Position numbers and translations under genes: made by a program
From: Deltaproteobacteria bacterium
GTDB taxonomy: Bacteria > Desulfobacterota > Binatia > UBA9968
Assembly (NCBI GenBank): GCA_016183145.1
Contig: JACPFE010000326.1
Coordinates: forward strand, 1-9,038
DNA: 9,038 nt
Reading direction: 5' to 3'
In this document: positions 1-6,437 of the stretch, in pieces
Layout: every line of letters begins with the position of its first letter
How positions within the stretch are numbered: position 1 is the first letter of the stretch
The notes under the pieces: generated by a model
What the model was told of the DNA's origin: nothing
The model's input: only the letters and a program-made list of their open reading frames with translations
The model's database searches: none

Positions 1-60
1 ATTTCTCTCTTCGTTCGAAATGACAATTCGTTTTCCCTTTGCGCCTTTGCGTCTTTGCGG
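1..60. repeat. Repeat-rich edge: half palindrome plus 8-bp tandem
   Basis: Positions 1-25 hold a short inverted repeat (atttc at 1-5, gaaat at 17-21) followed by gaca, which resembles the right end of the 'gtcatttc...gaaatgac' interspersed palindromes common in uncultured proteobacteria-like genomes; the left part would lie outside the window. Directly after it, 37-60 is three exact-register copies of an 8-bp unit, ctttgcg plus one variable base (c, t, g). Both are read directly from the sequence; the family assignment of the first part is inference. No gene is supported in 1-190. Confidence 0.5.
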
Positions 61-190
61 GAGATATTCCGAATTTTGGTTGCGGCGCAGCCGCGCTGGG
101 CCTTTGTGGTGATTTCTTCTTCACGGGAAACCCGGAATAACCATAAAATGGAACGTCCGGGGGGTCAGGTTCGACGGGAAAAAATCCGCG
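61..190. other. Intergenic, downstream of DUF3106-like gene
   Basis: This is non-coding sequence after the stop of the small secreted protein gene. I see no convincing intrinsic terminator: there is a short GC palindrome (gcggc/gccgc around 85-97) but no T tract in the right place on the minus strand. The open frames that cross it are low-quality shadows. Confidence 0.4.
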
Positions 191-532
191 CTACTCGCTT
201 CTTTGCTCGTCCGACCAGCGGGACCTGCCGCTGCTCTGCGGAGCGCGCGGATTTTTCTGATCGTCGCGCGGCGGTTTCTGCAGGTCGTCGTACCGGCGGC
301 GCAGCTTGTCGCGCTGGTCCTGCGGTAAATTCTGCCAGCGATTCCAGTCTTCGCGCAGCCGCTCTTTATCCTTCGGCAGCAGGTTCTGCCAGCGCTGGTA
401 GTTGCGCTGGACGTTTTCTTTTTCTTTGGGAGTGAGATTGCGCCAGCTATCCGCGCCGTCCAACGCCCAACCGGAAACCGGCAAAGACAACAGCGAGCAA
501 AGACCGATGACACCGAAAGTTCGCTTTAGCAT
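191..532 (-). CDS. Small secreted DUF3106-like protein
   Basis: A 113-residue protein when started at the ATG at 532-530. Residues 1-23 form a signal peptide (basic KR at 3-4, hydrophobic core, SGWA before the likely cut), so the product is probably periplasmic. The mature part is highly charged and helical, with three repeats spaced exactly 18 residues apart, beginning at W30, W48 and W66, each of the form W-x-NL-(x)P followed by a K/R/D/E/Q-rich helix. This pattern matches the DUF3106 family as I know it; the biochemical function is unknown. The tail after about residue 86 is Pro/Arg/Ser-rich and probably disordered. It lies 55 bp after the anti-sigma gene in the same direction, so it is likely a target or accessory of that sigma system, perhaps a periplasmic sensor comparable in placement to CnrX-type proteins (inference). 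A longer reading from 607 would overlap the anti-sigma gene and bury the signal peptide, so the shorter start is preferred. Confidence 0.75.
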   Translation of the reverse strand: MLKRTFGVIGLCSLLSLPVSGWALDGADSWRNLTPKEKENVQRNYQRWQNLLPKDKERLREDWNRWQNLPQDQRDKLRRRYDDLQKPPRDDQKNPRAPQSSGRSRWSDEQRSE

Positions 533-587
533 TTCAGTCGTCCCATATGCTTTGGCATCCACCGCTTTTTTGTTGCATGGACTTTTC

Positions 588-1124
588 TTATCCGTTTCGG
601 CCGGCAAACGGCTCCGCTTTGCCGCCGTCGAGCGCTTCGAGAGCGGGTAGCGACTCGATCATATCCATCGAATTGAAAAACTCCAGCTGACTGGCGTCGG
701 TCAAAATCTCCTGAGGGATGTTCGCCCGCGGTCGGACCGCCTGGGGATTCCAACCGCCCCTGCCGATGAGCAGCCCGACCGCCAGCACCGCGACGCTTGC
801 GGTGGCAAAAACGGGCAAGGCCCAGGCCCGCATCGGCGTTGAAAGATTTCGCCACCAAGGACTCCGTTGCCGCTGCGCCGTGATCTTCGCGACGGTCTCG
901 CGATAGTAACCATCCCAAAAAGATTGTGGCAAGCTTTCAGGTTGCGCCATCTGCGGCAGCAACCTGCGCAGGTCATCCAAAAAGCGCTGGCAGCGCGCGC
1001 AGGTCCGCATGTGGACTTCGACGCGACTGCGTTCCCTCTCCGAGCCGTCACCATAGTAATAGAGCACCAAGTCTTCTTCAAAATCCCGGCACGCGGTCTC
1101 CAGCGTTTGTTTCCTTTCCATCAT
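588..1124 (-). CDS. Zinc-finger transmembrane anti-sigma factor
   Basis: A 178-residue protein that probably binds and silences the ECF sigma factor encoded just upstream. The N-terminal cytoplasmic part has the zf-HC2/ZAS signature: H38-x3-C42-x2-C45, with C12 as the likely fourth zinc ligand 26 residues before the histidine. Residues 101-121 (Ala/Val/Leu-rich) form a single membrane span, leaving about 57 residues outside the cytoplasm that have no obvious domain. The start has an excellent ribosome site (AAGGAG, 7 bases before ATG) that shares bases with the sigma gene's stop codon, only 11 bp away, which implies translational coupling and near-equal synthesis. A second ATG follows immediately (M2), so the exact first residue is uncertain by one codon. 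The family role (anti-sigma) is established for this architecture; the partner assignment rests on adjacency. Confidence 0.88.
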   Translation of the reverse strand: MMERKQTLETACRDFEEDLVLYYYGDGSERERSRVEVHMRTCARCQRFLDDLRRLLPQMAQPESLPQSFWDGYYRETVAKITAQRQRSPWWRNLSTPMRAWALPVFATASVAVLAVGLLIGRGGWNPQAVRPRANIPQEILTDASQLEFFNSMDMIESLPALEALDGGKAEPFAGRNG

Positions 1125-1138
1125 CGCACTTCTCCTTA
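1125..1138 (-). promoter_or_regulatory. Ribosome site fused to sigma stop codon
   Basis: On the minus strand the sigma gene ends in TAA, and the sequence reads TAAGGAG followed by seven bases and the anti-sigma ATG. The Shine-Dalgarno core therefore overlaps the stop codon. This layout lets terminating ribosomes restart on the anti-sigma gene and helps keep sigma and anti-sigma in balance (inference). Confidence 0.8.
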
Positions 1139-1717
1139 GACGAACTCCAACAGACTCTGGCGGAGCGCGGCAACGGCGCGGTGCAGGTAGACCCGCACCG
1201 TCGCTTCGGTGGTTTTCATCACCTTGGCGATGTCCGCAATCGGCAGCCCCTGATGGTTGCGCAATAAGAATGCCGTCCGTTGTCTATCGGGCATGGATTT
1301 TAGCGTTGACTGCGCTCGGCGCTTGGCCTCGCCGGCCATCGCCTGCCCTTCCGGCGCAGATCTGCTATCCGCCAGCTCGGCGCGCTCGGGATTCTCTTCG
1401 ACGATCGTGTCGAGGCTTTGCCAGCGCACCCGCCCCTTGCGGCGCGCATAGTCCAAACAGAGATTAACGACTAGCCGGTAGAACCAGGTATAGAAACTCG
1501 ACCGGCCGTCGAACTGTTTGATGCGCGAAAAGGCGCGCAGAAACGCCTCCTGGGATAGGTCCTTGGCTTCCTCCTTATCCCGGGTGAAATCGAAGGCGAT
1601 GCGAAAGGCTTTTTCCATGTATTTGCGCACCAGGAAGTCGAAATACTGGCCTTGACCCTGCTGACATAAGGCCACCAGTTCTTCGTCCCGAAGCTCCTGA
1701 GGTTTCTGATTGTCCAT
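1136..1717 (-). CDS. ECF (extracytoplasmic function) RNA polymerase sigma factor
   Basis: A 193-residue group 4 sigma-70 factor that directs RNA polymerase to a small stress or signal regulon. Region 2 spans about residues 25-95, with the core-binding DLSQEAF motif at 53-59 and the -10 recognition helix around 75-93 (WFYRLVVNLCLDYARRK). A non-conserved acidic linker (about 103-130) separates it from region 4 (about 135-187), whose helix-turn-helix at 158-180 (GLPIADIAKVMKTTEATVRV) reads the -35 element. The length is typical for RpoE-like ECF factors. It is the first gene of a three-gene unit with its anti-sigma factor and a secreted protein. ATG 1717 is chosen because it gives the standard N-terminus; the ribosome site before it is weak (GAGCCGG). 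ECF sigma genes are often autoregulated, but I could not define its promoter with confidence. Confidence 0.93.
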   Translation of the reverse strand: MDNQKPQELRDEELVALCQQGQGQYFDFLVRKYMEKAFRIAFDFTRDKEEAKDLSQEAFLRAFSRIKQFDGRSSFYTWFYRLVVNLCLDYARRKGRVRWQSLDTIVEENPERAELADSRSAPEGQAMAGEAKRRAQSTLKSMPDRQRTAFLLRNHQGLPIADIAKVMKTTEATVRVYLHRAVAALRQSLLEFV

Positions 1718-1956
1718 TAGACAGCTACCGGCTCAATCTGCCCTCACTGCTTTAGACGGAAGAAATCGCGAAAGATTAACGGGGGATTTAAGAATCGCGC
1801 GGACAAACCCGAAAACCGTGAAAATCTGGCCGAGAAATCAAGGGGGTGGACCTGAAGCGAGAATCCAGTAAGGGCGGGTTTCAAACCCGCCCTTACAGCT
1901 GACGGGGCCAAGGTGAATGGCTGAGAAGGTTGAAAAAAACTGCGTGTCGTTCAGGG
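1718..1956. other. Intergenic region with sigma operon promoter region
   Basis: A 239-bp gap between the end of npdG and the start of the sigma gene, both on the minus strand. It must contain the sigma operon promoter. On the minus strand TCTAA (1756-1752) resembles an RpoE-type -10 element, but no convincing GAAC-like -35 lies 16-17 bases upstream. The region also carries a perfect palindrome listed separately. A run of seven T on the minus strand (around 1932-1938) lies just after npdG but is not preceded by a stable hairpin. Confidence 0.4.
1868..1896. repeat. Perfect palindrome, 14-bp arms, REP-like
   Basis: Arms 1868-1881 (gtaagggcgggttt) and 1883-1896 are exact reverse complements around a single central base. 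The GGGCGGG...CCCGCCC type with flanking TAAG/CTTA looks like the short interspersed palindromes scattered through many uncultured GC-rich bacterial genomes. It lies between the npdG stop and the sigma promoter region, so it could end or slow transcription of the F420 operon as a hairpin, though no T tract follows it on the minus strand (TGGATT instead). The symmetry is seen directly; the repeat family and role are inference. Confidence 0.75.
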
Positions 1957-2619
1957 CTAATGCTTGGCACCACCGCCCAGTCCGGTGATCTTGATGCTGC
2001 CATGCTTGGATTTGTACTTGCGGTTAAGGTGGATAAGAACGCCGGTCAATCCTTCAATCACATAGGCATTGCTCGCCGGCCCGCCGTCAAAAGCGGTGGC
2101 GCCGATGCGCTCAATGATCTCCATCACCTTCTGTTTTGCTTCTGCGTTGTCACCGCACACCAGCACATCGCCAAGCGGCGACTCCACGTCGCCAAGATCG
2201 ACGGCGGAAATATTGTGCAGCGCCCCGATCACCGGCGCTTCGTCGCCCAAGATCTGCTGTGCTTCCTGCAAGGCGGAGCCGGCCGCTGGCACGAATGGCT
2301 TCACCTTGTTGAGCGGCACGACGGTGTCGATGACAATTTTACCCGCGAGCTGTCCCTTGAGAGCGCTCACCATCTGCGCATGCCCTTCGTAGGGAACCGC
2401 AATGACGACGAAGTCGGCGCCTTTCACCGCTTCCTGATTCGTCATCCCTACTATTTCCCCCGCGCGCAGATTCGACTTCAAAGTTTCAACCGCCTTCTTG
2501 GCCTTCTCCGCGTCGCGCGAACCGATGATGATTTTCACCCCCGGCGCGCCGAGCCTGAGCGCCAACGCACCGCCCAGGTTTCCGGTGCCGCCGACTATAG
2601 CCACACTAAGATTTTCCAT
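1957..2619 (-). CDS. npdG: NADPH-dependent F420 reductase (F420:NADP oxidoreductase)
   Basis: A 220-residue cytoplasmic oxidoreductase that passes hydride between NADP(H) and coenzyme F420, the usual redox link between F420 and central metabolism. The N-terminus is a Rossmann fold: GGTGNLG at 10-16, then beta strand 2 ending in GSR (33-35), where S34/R35 are the residues expected to hold the NADP 2'-phosphate. The stretches ADFVVIAVPYEGH (around 68-80), VIDTVVPL and GALHNISA are characteristic of the NpdG/Fno family and separate it from general pyrroline-5-carboxylate reductase relatives. The length matches the family. It is the last gene of the operon, 14 bp after cofE, with AAGAGAA before the ATG. 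Co-transcription with the biosynthetic genes says the cell both makes and reduces F420. In bacteria the main flow is thought to be NADPH to F420, but the direction cannot be told from sequence. Confidence 0.92.
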   Translation of the reverse strand: MENLSVAIVGGTGNLGGALALRLGAPGVKIIIGSRDAEKAKKAVETLKSNLRAGEIVGMTNQEAVKGADFVVIAVPYEGHAQMVSALKGQLAGKIVIDTVVPLNKVKPFVPAAGSALQEAQQILGDEAPVIGALHNISAVDLGDVESPLGDVLVCGDNAEAKQKVMEIIERIGATAFDGGPASNAYVIEGLTGVLIHLNRKYKSKHGSIKITGLGGGAKH

Positions 2620-2633
2620 GTTTTCTCTTGGAA

Positions 2634-3386
2634 TTAACGAAAAAGATCCTCGGCTGCCGGCCGAAGCAACTCCTTCACCGATCCTTCCTCCTTTTTTTCA
2701 ATGCCGCAGCCGCGCACGAGGACGACGGGAACGCCGTCCTTTTTCCCCATCACCAGTTCGGCGGCCGCCGCGATCTCGTCGGCAATCGCCGTCACGGCCG
2801 CCCTGAGTTCATAGCCGTAGCCATCCTTGGTTCCTCTTTCATCTTTAACCGCCTTCATGCCCGCGATCCCCACGGCAACATCGACTGTGCCGAGGCGCCA
2901 GGGGCGGCCGAAACTGTCGCTGATGATCACCGCCGGCGCCTTGCCGCTGCGCTGGCGTATCTCGGCGCGGATCGTTCGCGCCGACGCGTCGGCATCCTTC
3001 GGCAACAACGCCGCCTGACCGATACCAACGTTGGAGCAATCGACGCCACCATTGGCGCTGACAAAGCCATGGTGCGTCTCGACGATCAGCGCCCTGCCGC
3101 CCTTGCGGACGATGCGCCGGCTTTCAGCCAAGATGAGTTCTACCAGCGCCGGGTCTTTGTCCAACTCCCGCCCCAATGCACGCGCCTGCGCCGAGGGCTG
3201 AACCTCGTTCAAGTTGACCAATCGCCCTTCGGCCTTGGAGACGATCTTTTGTGCCACCACCAGCACGTCATCGTCGGCAAGTTCGATGCCTTGCCGGGCA
3301 CACGCGGCGCAGACCAGCTCACCGACGCGGTCGCCCGCACGAACTTCGCCCATGCCTTCAACACCGATGATCTCGATCCGCTTCAT
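2634..3386 (-). CDS. cofE: Coenzyme F420-0:L-glutamate ligase
   Basis: A 250-residue GTP-dependent ligase that adds the first L-glutamate, and often a second or further ones, to F420-0. Family landmarks are VVAQKIVSKAEGR at 43-55, ETHHGFVSANGGVDCSNV at 103-120, and SDSFGRPWR at 156-164 followed by the DVAVGIAGM stretch. These carry the metal- and GTP-contacting acidic residues of CofE. The length is that of stand-alone archaeal-type CofE. It lacks the C-terminal flavin-dependent reductase domain found in actinobacterial FbiB, which matters for which acid is used to build the side chain. The ATG overlaps the cofC stop (ATGA at 3386-3383), so translation is probably coupled; GGGTGG lies just upstream inside cofC. 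Confident family call. Confidence 0.95.
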   Translation of the reverse strand: MKRIEIIGVEGMGEVRAGDRVGELVCAACARQGIELADDDVLVVAQKIVSKAEGRLVNLNEVQPSAQARALGRELDKDPALVELILAESRRIVRKGGRALIVETHHGFVSANGGVDCSNVGIGQAALLPKDADASARTIRAEIRQRSGKAPAVIISDSFGRPWRLGTVDVAVGIAGMKAVKDERGTKDGYGYELRAAVTAIADEIAAAAELVMGKKDGVPVVLVRGCGIEKKEEGSVKELLRPAAEDLFR

Positions 3387-4069
3387 GCACCACCCGACCG
3401 GCGCAGGCGGCCTTCTGCCCGCACAACCAATCCACTTCCCAATCGATAAGTCTCGCCGTCATCGCGACCGACAGCGATAAACCGCTGCAGATCCTGCGGC
3501 TCATCGATGTCCAGGGCGATGGCCTCGTTTTCAAAGAACCGCAGCGGCAGACCCCGTGCGGACACCTGGCTCAAATGGTAAGTGAAGCTATCGTAGCCAA
3601 AGCGCAGCCTAATCACGTCAGGCGGCGCGAGCAATAGAGCATTGGTTCCCAGGCGGTCATGGGATGGCACCAACAACGCGAACGGCGCCGTCGCGCCATT
3701 GGGCACCTGGGCCAGGACCTGTTCGATGTCCGACGCGTGCATCAAGGGCATATCGCCGGGGAGAATCAAAACCGCTTCGCAACCCGCGCGTTTCAGTTCC
3801 AGCCGGGCAAAATCCACGGCTCCAGTCTCGCCGGTTTCCGCGGGCTCGTGTATTACCGCCGCACCCATTGCCGCCGCGATCTCTGCGACTTTATCATTGC
3901 CGGTGACGACAAAGGTGGCCTCCAATCCACGCGCCCGCGTGACCTCACGCAACACGTCGCGAAACATCGCTTCGGCCAAATGCTCGCGATCAGCCGCGCC
4001 CAGCAGCGGGCTGAGCCGTTGCTTGGCGTTACGAAAGCCTTTGACGGGTAAAAGAGCAGATACCTTCAT
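3383..4069 (-). CDS. cofC: Phospholactate/PEP guanylyltransferase (CofC/FbiD family)
   Basis: A 228-residue nucleotidyltransferase that activates a three-carbon phospho-acid with GTP (2-phospholactate in methanogens, phosphoenolpyruvate in mycobacteria, 3-phosphoglycerate in some proteobacteria) to make the donor used by CofD. The N-terminal glycosyltransferase-A-like nucleotide motif is LLPVKGFRNAKQRL (6-19); LPGDMPL at 103-109 is the metal-binding acidic motif; SHDRLGTNALLLAPPDVI and FGYDSFTYHL further on are typical of the family; DIDEPQDL closes the domain. About 35 residues after that form an Arg/Gly-rich tail of no clear function, slightly longer than usual. It sits 28 bp after cofD and overlaps cofE by 4 bp. 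The ribosome site is weak (CGCGGAC). The substrate cannot be decided from sequence by eye, so 'cofC' is used in the broad sense. Confidence 0.92.
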   Translation of the reverse strand: MKVSALLPVKGFRNAKQRLSPLLGAADREHLAEAMFRDVLREVTRARGLEATFVVTGNDKVAEIAAAMGAAVIHEPAETGETGAVDFARLELKRAGCEAVLILPGDMPLMHASDIEQVLAQVPNGATAPFALLVPSHDRLGTNALLLAPPDVIRLRFGYDSFTYHLSQVSARGLPLRFFENEAIALDIDEPQDLQRFIAVGRDDGETYRLGSGLVVRAEGRLRRSGGA

Positions 4070-4097
4070 GTCCGCGTTAGAAAGAATTTTCTTAGCA

Positions 4098-5024
4098 CTA
4101 TTTCTTGACCAAGGCCAAGACCTCGCGGGCGAGGCGCTTCTTATCGGCGGGGGAGTTCATGCGGATGTCCGCCGTTACCGCTCTGACGTTCAATTCTTCA
4201 ATCTCAGCCCTCAAACTTTTGTCCTCATTCGCAACCACAAAAACATCGAGGAAATCCGCATAAGCTCGCGCGACGCCGAGCGCCGACGTTCCCATTCCCA
4301 TCGCCGCCATCAGTTTGTGCGCCGGGCCGGTGATCGCCGATGCGCCGATGATGGGACTTACACCGACGACGGTGGCGCTGGTTTCTTTGAGCGCATCCCG
4401 GATTCCGGGCACGGCCAAAATCGGACCGATGCTGGTCACCGGATTACTCGGGCCGATAATGATCCCCGACCCGGAACCAATCGCATCAAGCACGCCCGGA
4501 GCGGGCTTGCTCTTCTCGACGCCGGCATAGAAGACCTTGGATACCTCCGGTTGCCAACGCTCCTTGACGAAGTACTCCTGAAATGAAAATTCTTTGTCCG
4601 CGGTCTTAAGCCTCGTCTCGATTCGCTCGTCAGACATGGGCAGAAGCGCCGCTTTGACACCCAGGGTCCGGCGGATGTGAGAGGTCACTTGGGAGAGCGT
4701 AAGGCTTTCGCTCAATAGCCGGGTGCGCATAAGATGCGTTGCAAAATCCTTATCCCCGAGCTTGAACCAAGTATCAGCGCCCAGCCGCCCGAGCTGCTCT
4801 AAGGTCGTGAACGTGTCGCCCTTGATGCCCCAGCCCTTGGCGTCGTCAATCAGGCCGGCGAGCGTGTAAGCCACCGTGTCGATGTCCGGTGAAATATGCA
4901 GCCCGTGAAAAATGCAGTCGTCGCCGGTGTTACAAATGATCGTCAACTCGGCGGGATCGATTTCCGCGGCCAGCCCGTCTATCAATTTGGCGCCGCCAGT
5001 TCCCCCGGTCAGAACGACGATCAT
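4098..5024 (-). CDS. cofD: 2-phospho-L-lactate transferase (CofD/FbiA family)
   Basis: A 308-residue transferase that moves the phospho-acid part of the GDP-linked donor made by CofC onto the deazaflavin FO, giving F420-0 or its dehydro form. Visible family motifs are LTGGTGGAKL at 5-14, NTGDD at 32-36, HGLHISPDIDTVAYTLAG beginning at H40, GWGIKGDTF, WFKLGDKDFATH and LPMSDERIET, then GSGSGIIIGPSNPVTSIGPIL in the C-terminal half. The length is standard. Its start overlaps the cofG stop by ATGA (5024-5021). There is no Shine-Dalgarno sequence upstream (the minus strand reads ACTCTCCTC), so it probably depends on ribosomes arriving from cofG. Very secure family assignment; whether the native donor is lactyl-, enolpyruvyl- or glyceryl-type is open. 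Confidence 0.95.
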   Translation of the reverse strand: MIVVLTGGTGGAKLIDGLAAEIDPAELTIICNTGDDCIFHGLHISPDIDTVAYTLAGLIDDAKGWGIKGDTFTTLEQLGRLGADTWFKLGDKDFATHLMRTRLLSESLTLSQVTSHIRRTLGVKAALLPMSDERIETRLKTADKEFSFQEYFVKERWQPEVSKVFYAGVEKSKPAPGVLDAIGSGSGIIIGPSNPVTSIGPILAVPGIRDALKETSATVVGVSPIIGASAITGPAHKLMAAMGMGTSALGVARAYADFLDVFVVANEDKSLRAEIEELNVRAVTADIRMNSPADKKRLAREVLALVKK

Positions 5025-6298
5025 GAGGAGAGTCCGTGGAATAATGGAGTACTGGAGGGATGGAGTACGGGTAAGTTTTTGAGTGGCCCGCCGTCTTTAA
5101 CGAGACCGTCAGCGCCAGCAAGTCGTTCCACGTAGGAAAGCAGAGATCGAGGAAGAAATCTTCCGGCTTGATGTATAAACTCCGGATAGATCGGCAAGCG
5201 CGCTTTCAGTTCGAAGCCCGCCTGCGCGCTCTTTTGCCGCAACAACTCCAACGCCGGCCACGGCGCTTCGGGATTGATGAAGTCGGGCGTCAGCGGCGAG
5301 ATGCCGCCCCAGTCGTTGATCCCCGCGTCCAAGTAAAGCTCATAGCCGTCCGGCGTCAGGTTGGGGGGCGCCTGGATATTCATCGCACCCCCGAGAATCA
5401 AACGCGCCAGAGCAATCGTCTTTAGCATCTCCTCTCGCGTCGGGTCCGGATGGTCGTGCATCGGGATTTCCGGCTTGGCGCGGAAATTCTGCACGATGAC
5501 TTCTTGTATATGGCCGTAACGGTCGTGTAGTTCGCGGATCGCGAAGAGCGAATCGATTCTCTCGTCCCAAGTTTCACCGATGCCGATGAGAATCCCAGTC
5601 GTAAAAGGAATGCGCAGCTTGCCGGCTTCCTCGATCGTCCGCAGCCGCAGCGCCGGCTTCTTGTCCGGTGCGTTGTCATGCGCTCCGCCTGGAAGCAACA
5701 ATCGCTCACTCGTACTCTCCAGCATCAGACCGAGGCTGGCATTGACTTCTTTCAAGCGCTGCAAGTCGCCCTTGCCCATCACTCCAGGATTCGAGTGCGG
5801 TAGCAGCTTGGTCTCTTCCAAAACCACCTTGCAGGCTTCGACCAGGTAATCGAGTGTGCGCTGATGCCCATGCTCGGCCAAAAAATTCTTCATCTCTGGA
5901 TAGATCGCCTCCGGCTTGTCGCCGAGGCTGAAAAGCACTTCGGTGCAACCAAGGAGTTTTCCCTGGCGGACGATGCTCAGCACTTCATCCAGGGTCATCG
6001 TCTTGGCACCGGGTTCGCCCGGCGCCTTGCGAAAGGTGCAGTAACCGCAGAAATCGCGGCAAAGATTGGTCAGCGGCACGAATATTTTCGGCGAGAACGT
6101 AACCACCCGCCCCTTGCACTGGTCGCGCAACGTCGCTGCCGAGGTGAGGAGATCTTCAAGCGCTTCGCCCTGGGTCGTAACCAGCGTCGATACTTCCCGG
6201 CGGCTTAGCAACTGCCCGCTCAAACAGTCTTTCAAGATTTGCCGCATCCTCCTGGTTGAATATCGAATCGGCCCGTGGGTTTCAATCAACCGTGGCAT
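5021..6298 (-). CDS. cofG: FO synthase subunit CofG (radical SAM)
   Basis: A 425-residue radical SAM enzyme that, with CofH, joins 5-amino-6-ribitylaminouracil and a tyrosine-derived unit to form the deazaflavin FO. The [4Fe-4S] motif is C80-x3-C84-x2-C87 inside FVPLTNLCRDFCGYCTF. Further family landmarks are EVLFSLGDKPE (120-130), LPHSNPGVM (166-174), LESTSERL (193-200), TGILIGIGE (234-242), IQAPPNLTP and the NDWGGISPLTPDFINPE stretch. It is a stand-alone CofG, not the actinobacterial CofG-CofH fusion FbiC. Two oddities. The last 22 residues (from 5089) are not family-like and are encoded largely by an 8-bp tandem. The start is also uncertain: ATG 6298 has no clear ribosome site, whereas the in-frame ATG at 6247 has AGGAGG immediately before it with no spacing, which is too close. 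Either start leaves the catalytic core intact. First gene of the five-gene operon. Confidence 0.94.
   Translation of the reverse strand: MPRLIETHGPIRYSTRRMRQILKDCLSGQLLSRREVSTLVTTQGEALEDLLTSAATLRDQCKGRVVTFSPKIFVPLTNLCRDFCGYCTFRKAPGEPGAKTMTLDEVLSIVRQGKLLGCTEVLFSLGDKPEAIYPEMKNFLAEHGHQRTLDYLVEACKVVLEETKLLPHSNPGVMGKGDLQRLKEVNASLGLMLESTSERLLLPGGAHDNAPDKKPALRLRTIEEAGKLRIPFTTGILIGIGETWDERIDSLFAIRELHDRYGHIQEVIVQNFRAKPEIPMHDHPDPTREEMLKTIALARLILGGAMNIQAPPNLTPDGYELYLDAGINDWGGISPLTPDFINPEAPWPALELLRQKSAQAGFELKARLPIYPEFIHQAGRFLPRSLLSYVERLAGADGLVKDGGPLKNLPVLHPSSTPLFHGLSS
5037..5068. repeat. Degenerate 8-bp tandem at cofG 3' end
   Basis: Four consecutive 8-bp units in perfect register on the plus strand: tggaataa, tggagtac, tggaggga, tggagtac. 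Each begins with tgga, and units two and four are identical. On the coding (minus) strand this encodes part of the VLHPSSTPLFHG tail of CofG and ends 13 bp before the cofD start. It looks like a short intergenic repeat that became coding sequence. Confidence 0.65.
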
Positions 6299-6355
6299 TC
6301 AGGGAATGACCTGCTAGTGTCGTGTCTTTCAAATTCACGTAATTATTCAAACGTC

Positions 6356-6394
6356 ATTCCGGCCAAGCTGGCGATAGCTAGCGCGAGCCGGAAT
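6356..6394. repeat. Hairpin 1 of nested repeat
   Basis: Arms attccggc (6356-6363) and gccggaat (6387-6394) are exact reverse complements around a 23-base loop. This is the left half of the inner attcc...ggaat repeat. Confidence 0.6.
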
Positions 6395-6418
6395 CCAGGA
6401 ATTCAGAATAGTTCTAGA

Positions 6419-6437
6419 TTCCCGCTTTCGCGGGAAT
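6419..6437. repeat. Hairpin 2, dRS3-like attccc-N8-gggaat
   Basis: Around 6418-6437 the sequence reads attcccgc, four bases, gcgggaat: 8-bp perfect arms with exactly the attccc-N8-gggaat layout known from the Neisseria dRS3 element and seen in many unrelated genomes. Shared layout does not prove common origin. A loose copy of the same arm, ggaatgac, also occurs at 6303-6310 next to the cofG start. Confidence 0.55.

Noticed and set aside
1..60. CRISPR-like spacing of the 8-bp ctttgcg units
   Set aside because: The units are contiguous, have no spacers and are far too short; this is a simple tandem.
533..607. Longer N-terminus for the DUF3106-like protein starting at 607
   Set aside because: It overlaps the anti-sigma 3' end, adds 25 polar residues before a clear signal peptide, and the ATG at 532 has a GGGA-containing site at reasonable distance.
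1930..2637. Open frame of 235 codons on the plus strand opposite npdG
   Set aside because: It is a GC-driven mirror frame of npdG: the composition is His/Arg-rich with no family pattern, while the minus strand encodes a clear oxidoreductase.
4081..4092. aagaa/ttctt inverted repeat between cofD and cofC as a terminator
   Set aside because: Five A/T-rich pairs with a 2-base loop is too weak, and termination inside this tight operon is unlikely.
2628..4586. Long plus-strand open frames opposite cofE, cofC and cofD
   Set aside because: Shadows of secure genes on the minus strand; no ribosome sites and no recognisable domains.
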